A stretch of 64,000 bases of DNA from Diphasiastrum complanatum (Eukaryota > Streptophyta > Lycopodiopsida > Lycopodiales > Lycopodiaceae): contig CM055097.1 in the NCBI GenBank assembly GCA_029204225.1, forward strand, positions 14,393,221-14,457,220, given 5' to 3'. The notes below the pieces were generated by a model, which saw nothing but the letters and a program-made list of their open reading frames with translations, was not told the DNA's origin and made no database searches. The position numbers and the translations under genes are program-made. Each line of letters opens with the position of its first letter. Positions within the stretch are counted from its first letter, which is position 1. Below, in pieces: positions 10,950 to 22,412 of the stretch.

Positions 10950-11744
10950 CTATCTTTAAACAAGATCTTGATCACAAGAATAAATGCAAAATAGAAATGA
11001 TTGAAAGACTAGCTATACCACTACCTAGGGACTTGAGAGAGCTCAAAACTTGACCTCTCAATAAGATCCTATCTGATCTTAAGCCAAATCAAATCTATTA
11101 ATGTCAACAAGAATGAAAACTAGCTTGAATTTGCATAAGAATTGGATCTAGAATTGCCTCCTCCTTGATCTCGACTTCACAAGGATACAAAAAATATTCA
11201 CCTAACCTGAACCAAAAGGAATCATATGCACATAAATCCCTCTTCAAATCATTCCTACAAGATCAAGTTAATCATCATGCAATAATCAATCCAAACTATC
11301 TCACAAATCAAGCAAAAATTGAACACAATCTTGACTAGAATTGCATTCCTTGATGAGCACTTATCAAAGTCTTTGGGCTAACCCCAAAATTGAATTTCTA
11401 AGATCTCAATAAGTTTAAGAATGACCTATTACAGTACCAAAGATGAGAATCTACCTCTTTTGATTGATTGAATACTATTCCTTGTGATAGATTCCACAAA
11501 TCGAGTAGCATCAATATGATGAAAGTGCAAACGACTTGTTATTTTAATCCAATCGATAAGAGATGACCACAACTCGTATTTTGATGCTAAAAAGCCTGTA
11601 AATCAAAAACCATTAGATCCCTCTTCACTTAAATTGATCAAGAATTGAAGGTACTACTCATAGATTATGTCTAGATAGCAATCAATGCTTGAATTGCATC
11701 AAAATCTATGATTCTAGCATGAAGTGAAGCTCATTTCTTGGAAT
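10950..11744 (-). other. Copia 5' leader, untranslated
   Basis: About 800 bp between the gag start and a primer binding site at 11745-11757. No coding match was seen. Its position makes it the untranslated leader of the minus-strand copia copy. Confidence 0.55.
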
Positions 11745-11757
11745 GGCTCTGATACCA
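11745..11757 (-). promoter_or_regulatory. Initiator-Met primer binding site of the copia copy
   Basis: The reverse complement is TGGTATCAGAGCC, an exact copia primer site. The LTR expected to its right is missing: only about 20 bp remain before a plus-strand gypsy pol fragment begins. Confidence 0.75.
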
Positions 11758-11777
11758 TGATAAAAATGTAGCAACAT

Positions 11778-12620
11778 TTGATCCCCTTCGTGGACTTAGC
11801 ATGGCCTATATATAGGTTGACCATTGTACCTATTTGGACAACTAAGGCGTTAAAACTGTTTGAGAAATTGAAGAAAGCATTAGCTTCTACACCAATTCTA
11901 CGAGCTCCAAATTGGACAATCCAATTTAATGTCCATACTGATGCTTCAAAATATGTAATGCAGCCAAGAGAATATAAAAAAGACTACCCTATCAGGATTT
12001 GCTAGTTGACAGCTTATTGATCCTGAGAAGAATTACTCCACAACAGAACGATAAGCGTTGGCCATGGTTTTTTTCATGAAGAAATTTTGACATTATCTAA
12101 TGACGACATATTTTGCATTTTATATCAACCATCAACCATTGCTTTATCTATGTAATACAGGGACATATTGCAAGATGGCTACTACTACTAACTGAATTTG
12201 ATTTTTGAGTTGTGGTTCAAAAAGGTAAACAACATTATTTTGCCGATCATGTCTCAAGAATCCAAACAGCACCAGTCAACAATGAAGTGGATGATGAACT
12301 ACCAGAAGCTGCGTATTTGATGTTAGGTCAACCTAAAGACTCTCTGACAAAAGTACCAAAGAAACAATTGATTGTTAGGGCACAACCTTATCAGTTGATT
12401 GCATGGCAATTGTATCATCGTGGAATGGATGATATTTTGAGATGTGTTTTATCATACGAAGTACCCTGATCTAATCATGTTGTCACATGATAGGATGGGA
12501 GGTGGAATTTTTCAGCTGATATCATTGTTTGAAACATTTCACAATCAGGGTATTGGTGGCCTACAATTCATAAGAATACTAAAACCTTTATTCAGTCATG
12601 TGATGTATGTCAACAAGCAC
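11778..12620 (+). pseudogene. Ty3/gypsy RT end, RNase H and integrase zinc finger
   Basis: Motifs in order: 'LFEKLKKALASTPILRAPNW' and 'FNVHTDASKYVM' (RT end and RNase H start, 11850-11950), 'KGKQHYFADHVSRI' (RNase H end, near 12225), then the integrase zinc-binding region with 'RMGGG', 'PTIHKNTKTFIQSCDVCQQARR' split by frame changes (12490-12630). Several stops show decay. The match ends abruptly after the CxxC of the integrase zinc finger, where region X begins. Confidence 0.85.
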
Positions 12621-12635
12621 GTCGTCGCTAATGGA

Positions 12636-13299
12636 TCTGGAAAAGAAATTTTGTTCAATGAATTCGATGGTGAAGTGTATGATCAAGAGGTTGATCTCGG
12701 CAAAGGGCTTCAACGACACAAAAGGGAAAGTAGTAATTTGGAGCTAGTCAGGAGCATCAAAGGGAAATCAAGTGGCAAAGATACTTTGGATCTATTTTTG
12801 CAGGTTATTGAAGAGTCAAGTAAGGTCAAGGGAATGGCAAGGAAGTGTTTTTCAAGTTTACATTACTTGTTCTATCGAGTTGTACTTGAATTCTTGGCTG
12901 GTTTTGCTGATGGAAATGAAGCTAAGGAAGGCTCATTATATCACTCATTCATGCTCAAGTCATCCAGTGATGAGGATATCTTATGGCAAGATGGAAAATG
13001 GAGGCTCATTCATGGACTTTCATGGTGGAGACATATTAAGGAAGGGCAAAGATGGAGGACACATGCAAGCAAATGGTTATCGCTCACATTTATTATGATT
13101 CTATGTTACATTCTATGTTGGTTTTTCATCTTGATATGTAAAATTGATGTAAGAAATAGTGAAGCATCCAATATGGACACTATTATCTATATCAATTATG
13201 AAAGTTATTATAAAAACATAAAAATGAGGTCTATTCTTATGATGGAGATCATTCTTAAGATGGATCAAAGTTGTGTGGTAAAACTAGTTGAAAAGGGAG
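12636..13299 (+). mobile_element. Region X, copy A: 3' part of a retroelement, function unknown
   Basis: Shares nearly 90 percent identity by eye with 37362-38162, apart from gaps of up to about 100 bp. Both copies are followed by the same PPT and LTR start. An open frame reads through most of it ('NEFDGEVYDQEVDL', 'HKRESSNLELVRSIKGKSSG', 'LDLFLQVIEESSKVKG'). No pol domain is recognisable. Here it is joined to a gypsy integrase fragment; in the other copy it is joined to a copia integrase/linker. It could be a captured host transcript segment or a non-autonomous element's own 3' region. Confidence 0.6.
13291..13299 (+). promoter_or_regulatory. Polypurine tract next to region X
   Basis: 'aaaagggag' precedes the LTR start TGTGAAGAATGTCAACTAG, exactly as at 38154-38162. 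Confidence 0.7.
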
Positions 13300-13425
13300 T
13301 GTGAAGAATGTCAACTAGTTTAGTTGGTCTAATTTGGCAATTTGGAGGCCAAAGTGAAATTTCAATTTAGAGATACATTTCTTAATGTCAATAAGGTCTA
13401 AAAATAGTGTCCTTATTATTTATAG
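13300..13425 (+). mobile_element. LTR fragment of element X
   Basis: Matches the first about 110 bp of the LTR at 38163-38954 and then diverges near 13425, where it meets a minus-strand gypsy LTR. Confidence 0.7.
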
Positions 13426-13923
13426 AAAGATATAAGTGGATAAGGTCGGATTTGGAGCTACTTTTATTGGTTAATGTGGATACATGGCATCTAGTCAAGT
13501 TAAACTAGGTTTTTGGTGAAGTCAAGGTATAGGAAGCATGAGAGTAGAGAGAGATCATGGCAATGAATCAACCAAATGATGGTGTAGTAGGGCGATTTTG
13601 GCCTCCTTATATACGGCTTAGAACCACCTTTGCATATAGCAATGCAAGCTCCCAACTCCCCTACATATAGAATCATCTAGAATAGTCTCTATGCATGGAT
13701 CCTCTATTCATAGAATTGCTATTGATATTCTATACATGCATATATGATCCCAAACCTTGTACTAACTCCAATTAGTGTGTCTGGGCCTCACAAGGTTATT
13801 AATTACTTGCGGGTCACGTCCAGTATGACGTGGCATAACTAATAAGCTTGATTCACTAGAGTACTGGTGGGTATCCAAGTCTGGGCCTATACTAAATCCT
13901 ATGTACAGGACATGGACATAACA
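13426..13923 (-). mobile_element. Ty3/gypsy-type LTR (family G)
   Basis: On the minus strand it starts TGTTATGTCCATG at 13923, directly after a PPT (reverse complement of 13924-13936). A TATA-like 'tatataaggagg' on the minus strand lies near 13610. The distal end is not certain. Part of the same LTR is seen at 2058-2198, and a diverged relative with the same layout is at 29763-30238. Confidence 0.65.
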
Positions 13924-15215
13924 TTCTTCCCCCCTTAATCTGGTTTTGTCCTCAAAACAGGAAAGAATTACAAGAACAGTTCCTCTAAGTTTTATTATTA
14001 ACCTAGAAAATCATTATCCTTAGTAGGACTTACATATCAAACAAGTATATAGAGATAAACTTATTTTTCAATCGTTAATCTCTGTTCTACAACTCAGGTT
14101 TGGAGATTACACTAAGCATTAAATTTTCTCATCTGGGTTTCACTCTCTATTAGTTAGTAATATCAACTCCACGTAAAACACTTACATGAAACATTGAGTG
14201 AAATATTACCTAACTTAAGAGATTGAAGTTAAAATAATAATAATAATTACAATTTAAAATTATCCCCAAACTCTAGCAGACAATTCAAAAAAGCTTCCAA
14301 GTACAAATATTCTTGGAATTCATAATTCTAAACTATAATAATTCATTCAACTAGAATTTCTAGGAGAATTATTAAGATATAAAATGATTAAAACTCAACT
14401 ATGAGTATCCGAGATACTTCTCTTAAGTTGAATGCCCATGTTTCTAGCATCGTATGTAAGAAAATAACATCCATTGATCTTAATAGATATGTCTGTCCCC
14501 TATGATAACTGGAGATCTAATCAAAAGAAATATACTCAAGCATTTGTAGACCATAAACTATAGTAGAATAGTATCCACTAGAATAATTAAATTCTCCACA
14601 AGTAAAATAACTTATCTTGTGAGAATGTTTCTGAGATCCATAGGTTCTTAAATAACACATTGGAGTAAAGAGATTCAAAACACTGATCTGAATTACTAAC
14701 TCATTTAATAGATCAAGAATAAGTAGTCACACTTAAAAATCATCACAATTCCTTATAATCCTTTGACAACAATTAAGTATCTATTTATGATCCTTCAATC
14801 ACAAATATTTAGATTCTTATGATTCATCAATTATAATTAACTGGAATCCAAAACCATACCTAATCAATACAAGATACTGGAGTATATTTCCAACATAACT
14901 CAAGAAAAGTAAGAATCATTCTAAAAAATTTCCCATTAGGAAAATATTGGATTTTAAGAATATTCTCCAAATTGGATTCTTTAACAGAAGTGCGAGATAT
15001 TCAAGTTCTATATGCCACAGATAATTAAAGACATAAAACATACCAACATGATAATGACAATCATCTTCAACCACAAAAACTTTAGATTACTGTCTAGAAT
15101 CAAATCTAGATACCCAAAGTCCTGCTAGATACAAATTCAGATGTTATTCTTAGAATCATTATGATTTTCTATCCAATTGAGCTCTCTGGGATACAATCAC
15201 TAATGAATGACTGGC
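13924..15215 (-). mobile_element. Internal 3' region of gypsy-type element G
   Basis: Collinear with 30239-31510 for about 1.3 kb, with many small differences. On the minus strand its end reads 'gaggacaaaaccagattaag' and then a purine run before the LTR, the usual end of a gypsy pol frame ('EDKTRL') and PPT. No other coding match was recognisable, so the copy is either very decayed or the element is non-coding here. Confidence 0.6.
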
Positions 15216-15711
15216 ATGCCCTTCAAATGGATATAACATATCCATACCTGACTCTGTGATTTAAACAGAAGAATTAACATGGTTCAACATTACATTTCAA
15301 TCCTTCTATATTAGTGATAAGCTTCAAAACCCTACGAATGCATCAACTCTAGGGACAAGCTTTTGTCAACTAACGTGGATCCAATGTAATCCATGTATCA
15401 AATTCTACTTCTATCATCACAATTGTCATCCAAAACTGTGGATAACTCAATGGTTACAAAGATATCAGTTATGAACTAAACTAAATGAATTCAATCCAGG
15501 AAATTAATATCTGGTATTAAGCAATTATTCCCAGAGATTACGAAAATCCTAACTTTGAAATACATTTCTCAAGCACACTTAATACCTCTGATGTCCACTC
15601 TTCTTTCCCCCTTATGATTTTCAGTCCCCTAAAAATCTATTTCAGCTAAGGCACTAAGAAGGTGTGCTGACATTAGTAATTCAAAACTATACTTTATGTT
15701 GAATCTGATTT
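15216..15711. other. Unassigned stretch
   Basis: No repeat partner or coding match seen. It ends at the truncated 5' LTR of the next copia element. Confidence 0.35.
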
Positions 15712-15953
15712 TAGTAGTACCACATACAAATATCTCTAATCTCTTCGGTGGACTATACTCTTGTTTCAGAGTATGAATTAATTTTTATGATCCTCTTGGG
15801 CAATTAGAACATTTAAAACTATGATTACATTTATCATAAGTTGTCTATTAGATTGTTTTTGCATTTAACATCTGATTAGAACGGGAGAGCTGCCTTTCGT
15901 AATATTTCTGCTCTCTTCTCCATTCACGTTCTTCTATCTCCCTTGCCCCATCA
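15712..15953 (+). repeat. 5' LTR remnant (U5 end)
   Basis: Ends ...CCCCATCA, three bases before the primer site. It is a direct repeat of 20172-20414. Confidence 0.8.
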
Positions 15954-15956
15954 AAT

Positions 15957-15970
15957 TGGTATCAGAGCCT
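15957..15970 (+). promoter_or_regulatory. Initiator-Met primer binding site
   Basis: 'tggtatcagagcct' three bases after the LTR end is the classical plant copia primer site for minus-strand cDNA. Confidence 0.9.
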
Positions 15971-16020
15971 AGTTCAAATAAACCGAGAGATTAAGTTTGT
16001 TATATTTGTATACTATTATC

Positions 16021-16890
16021 ATGTCTCATATAGGTAGCTCTTCATCTTCATCACTCAGTAAAGCTAGAGTCATTGACAAGTTCAATGGTTCTAACTTCTA
16101 CATTTGGAAGTTAGAACTTAGAATGATGTTGATAGATAGAGATCTTTGGGATGTAGTAGAAGGTGGTGAAACCAGAAGATGGTGATCAAGCAAAGTCATG
16201 GAGGATCAAAGATTAGAAGGCCCTAGCATGTATCACACTCAATTTGGTTGACTCCTAAATATCTCACGTTAACACGTGCAAAACCTCTAAGGAAGCACTG
16301 GACTTGTTATCAAGTCTTTATGAGACTCACGATGTGACCACAAGATTACATCTTAGAAGGAAGGTCTTTACTCTTAGCATGTCTGATTCTACTGCCATCA
16401 CTTCTCACATCAACAGTTTCAAGTCCCTATTACATCAGTTATCAGTTGTAGGATGTTCTATTCAAGATGATGATGTTGTTATGACCTTGCTTTCCTCTCT
16501 TCCAAAGTCCTATGAGCACTTTGTGGTGATGATCTCCACACAACCCGACCTCACTCTTCAAAAGGTGAATGGTCATCTTCTTCAAGAAGAAATACGAAGA
16601 AAGACCAGCAATCTGTCCATCAAAAACAAATCCATGGCTCTATACACAAGAAGAAAGACTATTCCAAGGGCAAGAATCAAGTGTAGCAGCAACAGCAGAA
16701 GCCTCACACTCAAGGTGATCATGGTGGATCGCGCAAGAAGCTTTTCTACAGATATTGCAAAAGAGCTAATCACGACATCAAGGAGTGTCGCATCAAGATC
16801 CACAACGAGGCAAAGAAGAAACAACAACAACAGCAGCCAGACTCCTCCAACATGGCAAAATTCAAGGAGTCAGATACACACTTGTTAATG
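16021..16890 (+). pseudogene. Copia gag
   Basis: Begins with ATG at 16021, 50 bases past the primer site ('MSHIGSSSSSSLSK'). 'FNGSNFYIWKLELRMMLIDRDLW' is the N-terminal gag motif, and the UBN2-type domain follows ('LDLLSSLYETHDVTTRLHLR', 'LLSSLPKSYEHFVVMI'). The zinc knuckle near 16750 reads 'YCKRANHDIKECR'; its first cysteine appears to have become tyrosine, leaving three of four ligands. Frame changes occur near 16183, 16240 and 16680. Gag normally forms the particle shell. Confidence 0.9.
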
Positions 16891-16914
16891 GCTTACAGTA
16901 GCAACGAAGATTGT

Positions 16915-17260
16915 GATAGCTGGTACTTGGACGCGGCACTACCCAACACATGACCTCTCCCAAGGAATGATTTACAGTGTACATAGCTTACAGCAGAGAC
17001 CAATTTATCTACCTCGGAGATTCTAGCACCATACGCATGGAAGGCAAAGGAACAGTGAAGATCAACTTCAACAATGATCTATCCATTTGTGTTCCTAACG
17101 TCCTTCATGTTCCTCAGTTGTCAAAGAACCTGTTATCAGTCTCTAAGATAATTGATGAGGGCTACACTGTTGCTTTCTCATCTGAGCAGCGTACAATACT
17201 CGAGGAAGATACTACTCTGACTACATGAACTAGAGTCGGAAATTTTTACGCACTCTCTAA
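16915..17260 (+). pseudogene. Copia protease region
   Basis: 'SWYLD' followed in another frame by 'TTQHMTSPKE' near 16920-16970 marks the damaged aspartic protease site, where the DSG triplet is disrupted. 'FIYLGDSSTIRMEGKGTVKI' and 'VLHVPQLSKNLLSVSKI' follow to 17160, as usual in copia. 'GNFYAL' near 17240 is the very start of the pre-integrase domain, after which integrase is absent. Confidence 0.85.
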
Positions 17261-17479
17261 TTCAGTTGCATTAGCCGAGCAGCCGACAGTACCTGTCATC
17301 AGACCAGACCAAGCTAGCTCGAGCAAATCTGGAAAAATTCAGGAAGAAGGATCATCGCATCTTGGTCAACCAAACATCCGAAAACCTCACGGACTCAGAC
17401 AGTTCTTGAGAGGTATGCACCTCAATCATTCTGGACTTCATTAGAAGAACCAGAGAGCATAGCCAAAGCAATTAACTCC

Positions 17480-19045
17480 AAGGATGTTGTGAAGTGGCAA
17501 GAAGCTATGGAAAGCGAGTATAACTCACTTTTGACGAATCAGACTTGGATGTTGGTCGACTTCTTCACTCACAAGAGAGTTATCGACAACAAGTGGATCT
17601 TCAAGAAGAAGATCAACTCTGATGGTTCCATTGCAAAATGGAAAGCACGGCTAGTGGCTAAGGGATTCACTCAAGTCCAAGGGGTGGAATATCAAGGAAT
17701 TTTCAGTCCTGTCATCAAAATGCAGTCATGTCGTCAAGATACAGTCAATCAGGACTCTGATTGCATTAGCAGCCATGGAAGACCTCGACATGCACCAAAT
17801 GGATGTCAAGCTAGCATTTCTCAACGGCAATGTCGAAGAGGAGTTGTACACCTTCCAACCAGAAGGATTCAAAGTCAAAGGCCAAGAGCACAAAGTGTGC
17901 AAGCTACACAAAGCAATCTATGGTCTGAAACAGGCCACAAGAGCATGGGTCGATAGAATCAACTCTTATCTCATTCAATTAGGATTTGCAAACAATTCCG
18001 CTAACTGTAATGTTTATTCAAAGCATATAGGCAAAAATTACAGTTCACATAGTCTTTACATAGATGATGTATTTATTTTGTCTAACGACACTTCTCTTCT
18101 GCACATTGCTAAGAGTGATCTGTCAAAGGAATTTGACATGACTGATTTAGGACCTATTTATTCTTTGCTAGGAATTCACATTACTAGAGATAGACTTCAG
18201 AAGAAGATCTATCTTAGCCAGCAGGCATATCTAAAAGGCATTTTAGAAAACTTTCATATGTCTGATTGCAAACCAATTGATACCCCAGTGGATCCAAGTA
18301 TAGTATTGACTAAGCCTTCTTGTGCTGAGACTGACAATGAAGTACTCAACTTAGCGAAGTACCCTTATCATTCACTAATTGGATCTCTAATGTATGCAAT
18401 GTTGTGTACTAGACCAGATTTAGCATACATTGTTAGCACGTTAAGTCAATTCATGTCTAATCTTAAGATCTCTCATTGGAAAGTGTTAAAGAGAGTGATG
18501 AGATATATTCAGGGAAGTTTAGATCACATCTTATGTTATGATGGAAATGCTATCGACCCACTTGTCCTACGAGGCTATTCTGACTCAGATTGGGGCGGAA
18601 CAGTCTCTACCAGAAAATCTACCTCTAGGTTCTGTTTCTATCTGACAGGGGGACCAATTTTGTGAAACTCAAGGAAGCAAAAATTGGTTGCGCTTTCTTC
18701 GACAGAGGCAAAATACATCGCAGCAAGCCAAACTTCAAAAGAAGCTATATGGATCAGGTTATTACTTCATGACTTACATTACATTCAGTTTAATGCTACC
18801 ACCATTCTGTGAGACAACATGAGCTGTATTTCACTGTCACTGAATCCCAGATTTAATGGCAAATCCAAGCACATAGAAATATAGTATCATTTCATTTGGG
18901 AACGTTTTCTCAGGACAAGTGATCCTTCAATACTGCTTCACAACAGAAATGGTTGCAGACATCTTCACCAAAGTGCTTCCCAGGATCAAGCACCAGAAAT
19001 TCTTCAACAAGCTGAACTTGATAAAGATACCAAGGCACCAACCGC
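17480..19045 (+). pseudogene. Copia reverse transcriptase-RNase H
   Basis: RT begins 'MKWQEAMESEYNSLLTNQTW' at 17489. 'KWKARLVAKGFTQVQGVEYQ' follows near 17640, 'QMDVKLAFLNGNVEEELY' near 17797, 'AIYGLKQATRAW' near 17917 and the catalytic 'YIDDVFIL' near 18058. A long clean frame runs to 18665 and includes 'MYAMLCTRPDLAY' and 'GYSDSDWGG'. A TGA then interrupts RNase H, which continues as 'SSTEAKYIAASQ'. A frame change near 17740 separates the two RT parts. The catalytic aspartates are retained, so this is the best preserved copia RT in the window. Confidence 0.93.
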
Positions 19046-19049
19046 GACC

Positions 19050-19060
19050 TTAAGGGGGAC
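19050..19060 (+). promoter_or_regulatory. Polypurine tract
   Basis: 'ttaagggggac' lies directly before the LTR start TGCTGGAAATTAAG. Confidence 0.85.
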
Positions 19061-20414
19061 TGCTGGAAATTAAGCCCATAGTTGCCTCCTTGGTGAATGA
19101 CTAATTTCTATTTCATGATTCTTCTTGCATGTTTATTGATCATTGATCTAGGGCCAAGTGGAACCAACTTTGGTTCTACGTCTGCTCATCTGATACCTGC
19201 AAGAATCATAAACTTATACAACCAATCTATTTGGAGAACGCTTGCAACGGGCTTTTGGCTGATCTCCAGCAAAGGGTAACCAATCTTGTCATAATTTCAA
19301 AGTTTAAATGTCAAGTTTAATAACTTGAAGTCATTGAAGACTTGGCCATTTTCAAGGACTTTCACAAAACTTGCATATAGAACAAGTCTGCAGAAATACA
19401 TTACCTTTTCAACAGTCTGCAGAAATACACTATGTGTTTCAACAGCTTCGACATTTTTGCATTTTCTCGAAATGCGACATTTGCATAGTTCAAAAGTTTA
19501 ACTGTTTTTAACACACCTTCGACTCTTTGCAAAAAATGCAAAGAGAGAGAAAATCTCAAAGGTCATCTATTTTTCATGCGTTAAACTGTTTTAAAGACAC
19601 CACCGTCTTTTTGAACACATCTTCGGCTCTTTGCAAAAATGCGAAGAGAGAAAAATCTCGAAGGTCATAAAAAATAAATGAGGAACGTTCCAGTGACGTC
19701 CTCGTCCACGTCAATGATGCTGAATTATTGACCGTAAATACTGTGTAGAATTGTCACAGAAGCCATATACTTCCAAGTACAACGACTTTCCTAATTAGGT
19801 GACAAGCATTGAATGTAATTAATACACGGATGAAGTCTATAAATAGATCATCCAAGCACAGATTACGGGTTGCTCCATCCATGAGACACATTATTTGAGC
19901 TTCCCAATTACGCCGTCATTTTTTGTTGTAATTGCTATTTTGTATTGTGCTTCAGTATAATATAGCAACAACTTGCTTTTAACTGTGTACAACGTAGATG
20001 AATGCTTACTGTGATTGAATGCACTTTCATTGTTGTTTGATCGTGCTTGTTTACTCACTCTGATCAGAACACGGACGTCTACGACTCCTCAGTTTCTAAA
20101 CAGACGATGGTTGTCTTTGACGCCTGAGAAATTCACGTTATCATACTGCTCTTCCATTTATTTCAGAACTATAGTAGTACCACATACAAACCATCTCTAA
20201 TCTCTTCGGTGGACTATACTTTTGCTTCAGAGTATGAATTAATTTTTAAGAATCTGTTGGGCAATTAGAACACTTAAAGCTATGATTACATTTAGCATAA
20301 GCTGTCTATTAGACCGTTTTTGCATTTAACATTTGATTAGAACGGGAGAGCTGCCTTCCACAATATTACTGCTCTCTTCTCTGCTCACGTTCTTCTATCT
20401 CCCTTGCCCCATCA
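19061..20414 (+). mobile_element. Copia 3' LTR, 1354 bp
   Basis: Bounded by TGCTGG... and ...CCATCA. A TATA box 'gtctataaatagatc' lies near 19835. U3 holds two diverged copies of a segment of about 65 bp (19505-19572 and 19610-19668), each containing a hairpin-forming 'ctctttgc...gcaaagag' type sequence. The last 243 bp match the 5' LTR remnant. Confidence 0.85.
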
Positions 20415-22010
20415 GCACTATGGTTCTAATGTCAATAGAAAAGACAAAGGCAAAGCAGTTGTTGAACCTGCACCATCTCTAAGGAGATATAGCAAAGAAA
20501 GAAGACAACATGTCAGGTACATACCAGACAGCTCAGCTTCTATATCAAAAGAGTGTTTTGTGGATTCGGAGGTGAACCACAAATCTATGAGGAAGCTATT
20601 CACAGTCCAAAGAAGGATATGTGGATAAAAGCCATGGAAGATGAAATACATTTCATGGAGCTAAACAACGTGTGGACTCTTGAACCAATTCTAGTAGACC
20701 GGAAGACTGTCAAATGCAAGTGGGTGTACAAGTACAAATACAGACGAGACGACAATGTATTAAAATACAAATTCGGGCTAGTTGCAAAAGGTTTTCGCAA
20801 AAGTATAGTACTGACTATACTTAAACCTTTTCTCCCATTTTCAAGCACACATCTATTCATTTGTTGTTTGCATACGCAACAGCCTACAATCTGAAGATCC
20901 ATATTGTAGACGAGAAGATGACATTTCTGCATGTGGAGACCTGAAGGAAGAATTCTACATGGACCAGCCACCAAGTTTAACCTATAAGTCATTCGCTGAC
21001 TATGCCTGCAAAATGCACATAAGCATCTGCTGACTGATAGTCCGCCAGGTAGTGGTACAAGAAGAAGGATCACACACTCATATCCTTAGGCTTTCAACCT
21101 TTAATGGCAGATTACAACGTCTATGTAAAGATCATAGATAGTGAAGTAATCATTATCGGTTTCTATGTTGATGACACACTAATTCTGTCAAAGAGTGACA
21201 CACTGATTGCATAGGTGACAGAAGATATTTCAAAGCACTTTGAAATATCAAACCTAGGAGAAGCAAAATGCTACCTAGGCTTGTAGATTTACAAAGATCT
21301 TAAAGGTGGTAGATTGTATCTACACCAATCAGGATACATTCAGAAAATCATTGATAATTTTCAAATGGCTGATTGCAAGGGAGTACATGCTCCGACGATT
21401 TCTGGCACAGTACTAACAAATGAAGACTGTCCCAGAGACGATGCAGAATGGGAAGCAATGGAGCATAAGCCTTATAGAAGGCCTATTAGTTATTTGATGT
21501 ACCTGAAAAACAATACGCTGCCAAACATTGCTTACGCAGTGTTCAGATTGAGCCAGTTCAACATAAATCCAAGACCTATACACTAGATAATTACCAAGAG
21601 GATCCTGCAATACCTATAGCATTCAAAGGACTATGGGCTTTGCTATTGCTGTGACGAGAGATTTCAGGTGAAGTCCTACAGTGATGTGAGCTGGACGTCA
21701 ATCAAAGATAACTCCAAGAGTGTCTCAGGAGACTGTACCATCACAACAAATGTAGTTATCATTTGGGTCAACAACAGATAATAACCATCCAATCCTTTTG
21801 TGAGGCAGAGTATGTTGTTGTAGCCAAGATGGCTAATGAGCTGACATGGCTCAAACAGTTTCTAGATGGGTTGGGAGAGAGCACCAATGAACCGTTGACA
21901 TTGTACATGGACAACACTCCTGCTATACATCTGACAAGGGATCATGTGTTTTATTCAAGAACGAAGCATTGTGATCAAGTATCATTTGATCAAAGACATG
22001 GTTAAGCAAG
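20415..22010 (+). pseudogene. Ty1/copia linker, RT and RNase H of another family
   Basis: Begins immediately after the previous LTR. Motifs are 'MELNNVWTLEPILVDRKTVK' near 20657, 'VDDTLILSKSD' near 21170, 'KHFEISNLGEAKCYLGL' near 21235, 'YIQKIIDNFQMADCK' near 21335, 'SYSDVSWTS' near 21672 and 'SFCEAEYVVVAKMANELTW' near 21790. The upstream segment is the low-conservation linker. Multiple stops interrupt it. It resembles the copia at 117-1483 more than the element to its left and ends without a visible PPT. Confidence 0.9.
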
Positions 22011-22400
22011 TTTTGGTCAAATCAAAAAATGTCCAAATAGGTCTCGGCACCCTACCTACCCTAAATCAAAAGCTTATAACTTTTGATTGGCTCATCAAAT
22101 TGATTTGAAACAAATTGCAATAGAAACTAGCTTTTCTAGCTTTCCAACAAGCTACATAGTCAATATCTTTGGATTAAGCAGCAAAAAGAACAAGAGAAAT
22201 GAAGTGGTCTGATTTCCACATGTGTGAAATATTAGAAATTCGTACAATAGTTGTTCATATTAGAAAACTTCTATTTTGGTCTCTTTGATTCACAAACTTC
22301 TCAAAAAATGATAGAAAATTGTGAAAAATTGCTTCCTAGCTTGAATAGAATTCAAAATTTCTCATACATGAAATGATTATAGCATGCAAAGCTTAGTTTG
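22011..22400 (-). other. Probable leader of a minus-strand element
   Basis: No coding match. It lies next to a minus-strand primer site and LTR, so it would be the start of that element's internal region, truncated by the copia fragment to its left. Confidence 0.4.
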
Positions 22401-22412
22401 GCTCTGATACAA
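22401..22412 (-). promoter_or_regulatory. Initiator-Met-type primer binding site
   Basis: The reverse complement reads TTGTATCAGAGC, one base from the standard site, directly abutting a TGTGAAATTT LTR edge at 22413. Confidence 0.65.

Larger units (their letters stand above)
15712..20414 (+). mobile_element. Copia element with truncated 5' LTR and full 3' LTR
   Basis: The order is partial LTR, primer site, gag, protease, RT, RNase H, PPT, full LTR. The 243 bp left LTR piece (15712-15953) matches the last 243 bp of the 3' LTR (20172-20414) at roughly 90 percent. The integrase is missing. No target duplication can be checked because the left LTR is cut. Gag and pol are disrupted by stops and frame changes. 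Confidence 0.85.

Noticed and set aside
12444-13304. A 286-codon frame as a single protein
   Set aside because: It joins an out-of-frame gypsy integrase piece with region X and a low-complexity AT-rich end, so it cannot be one natural protein.
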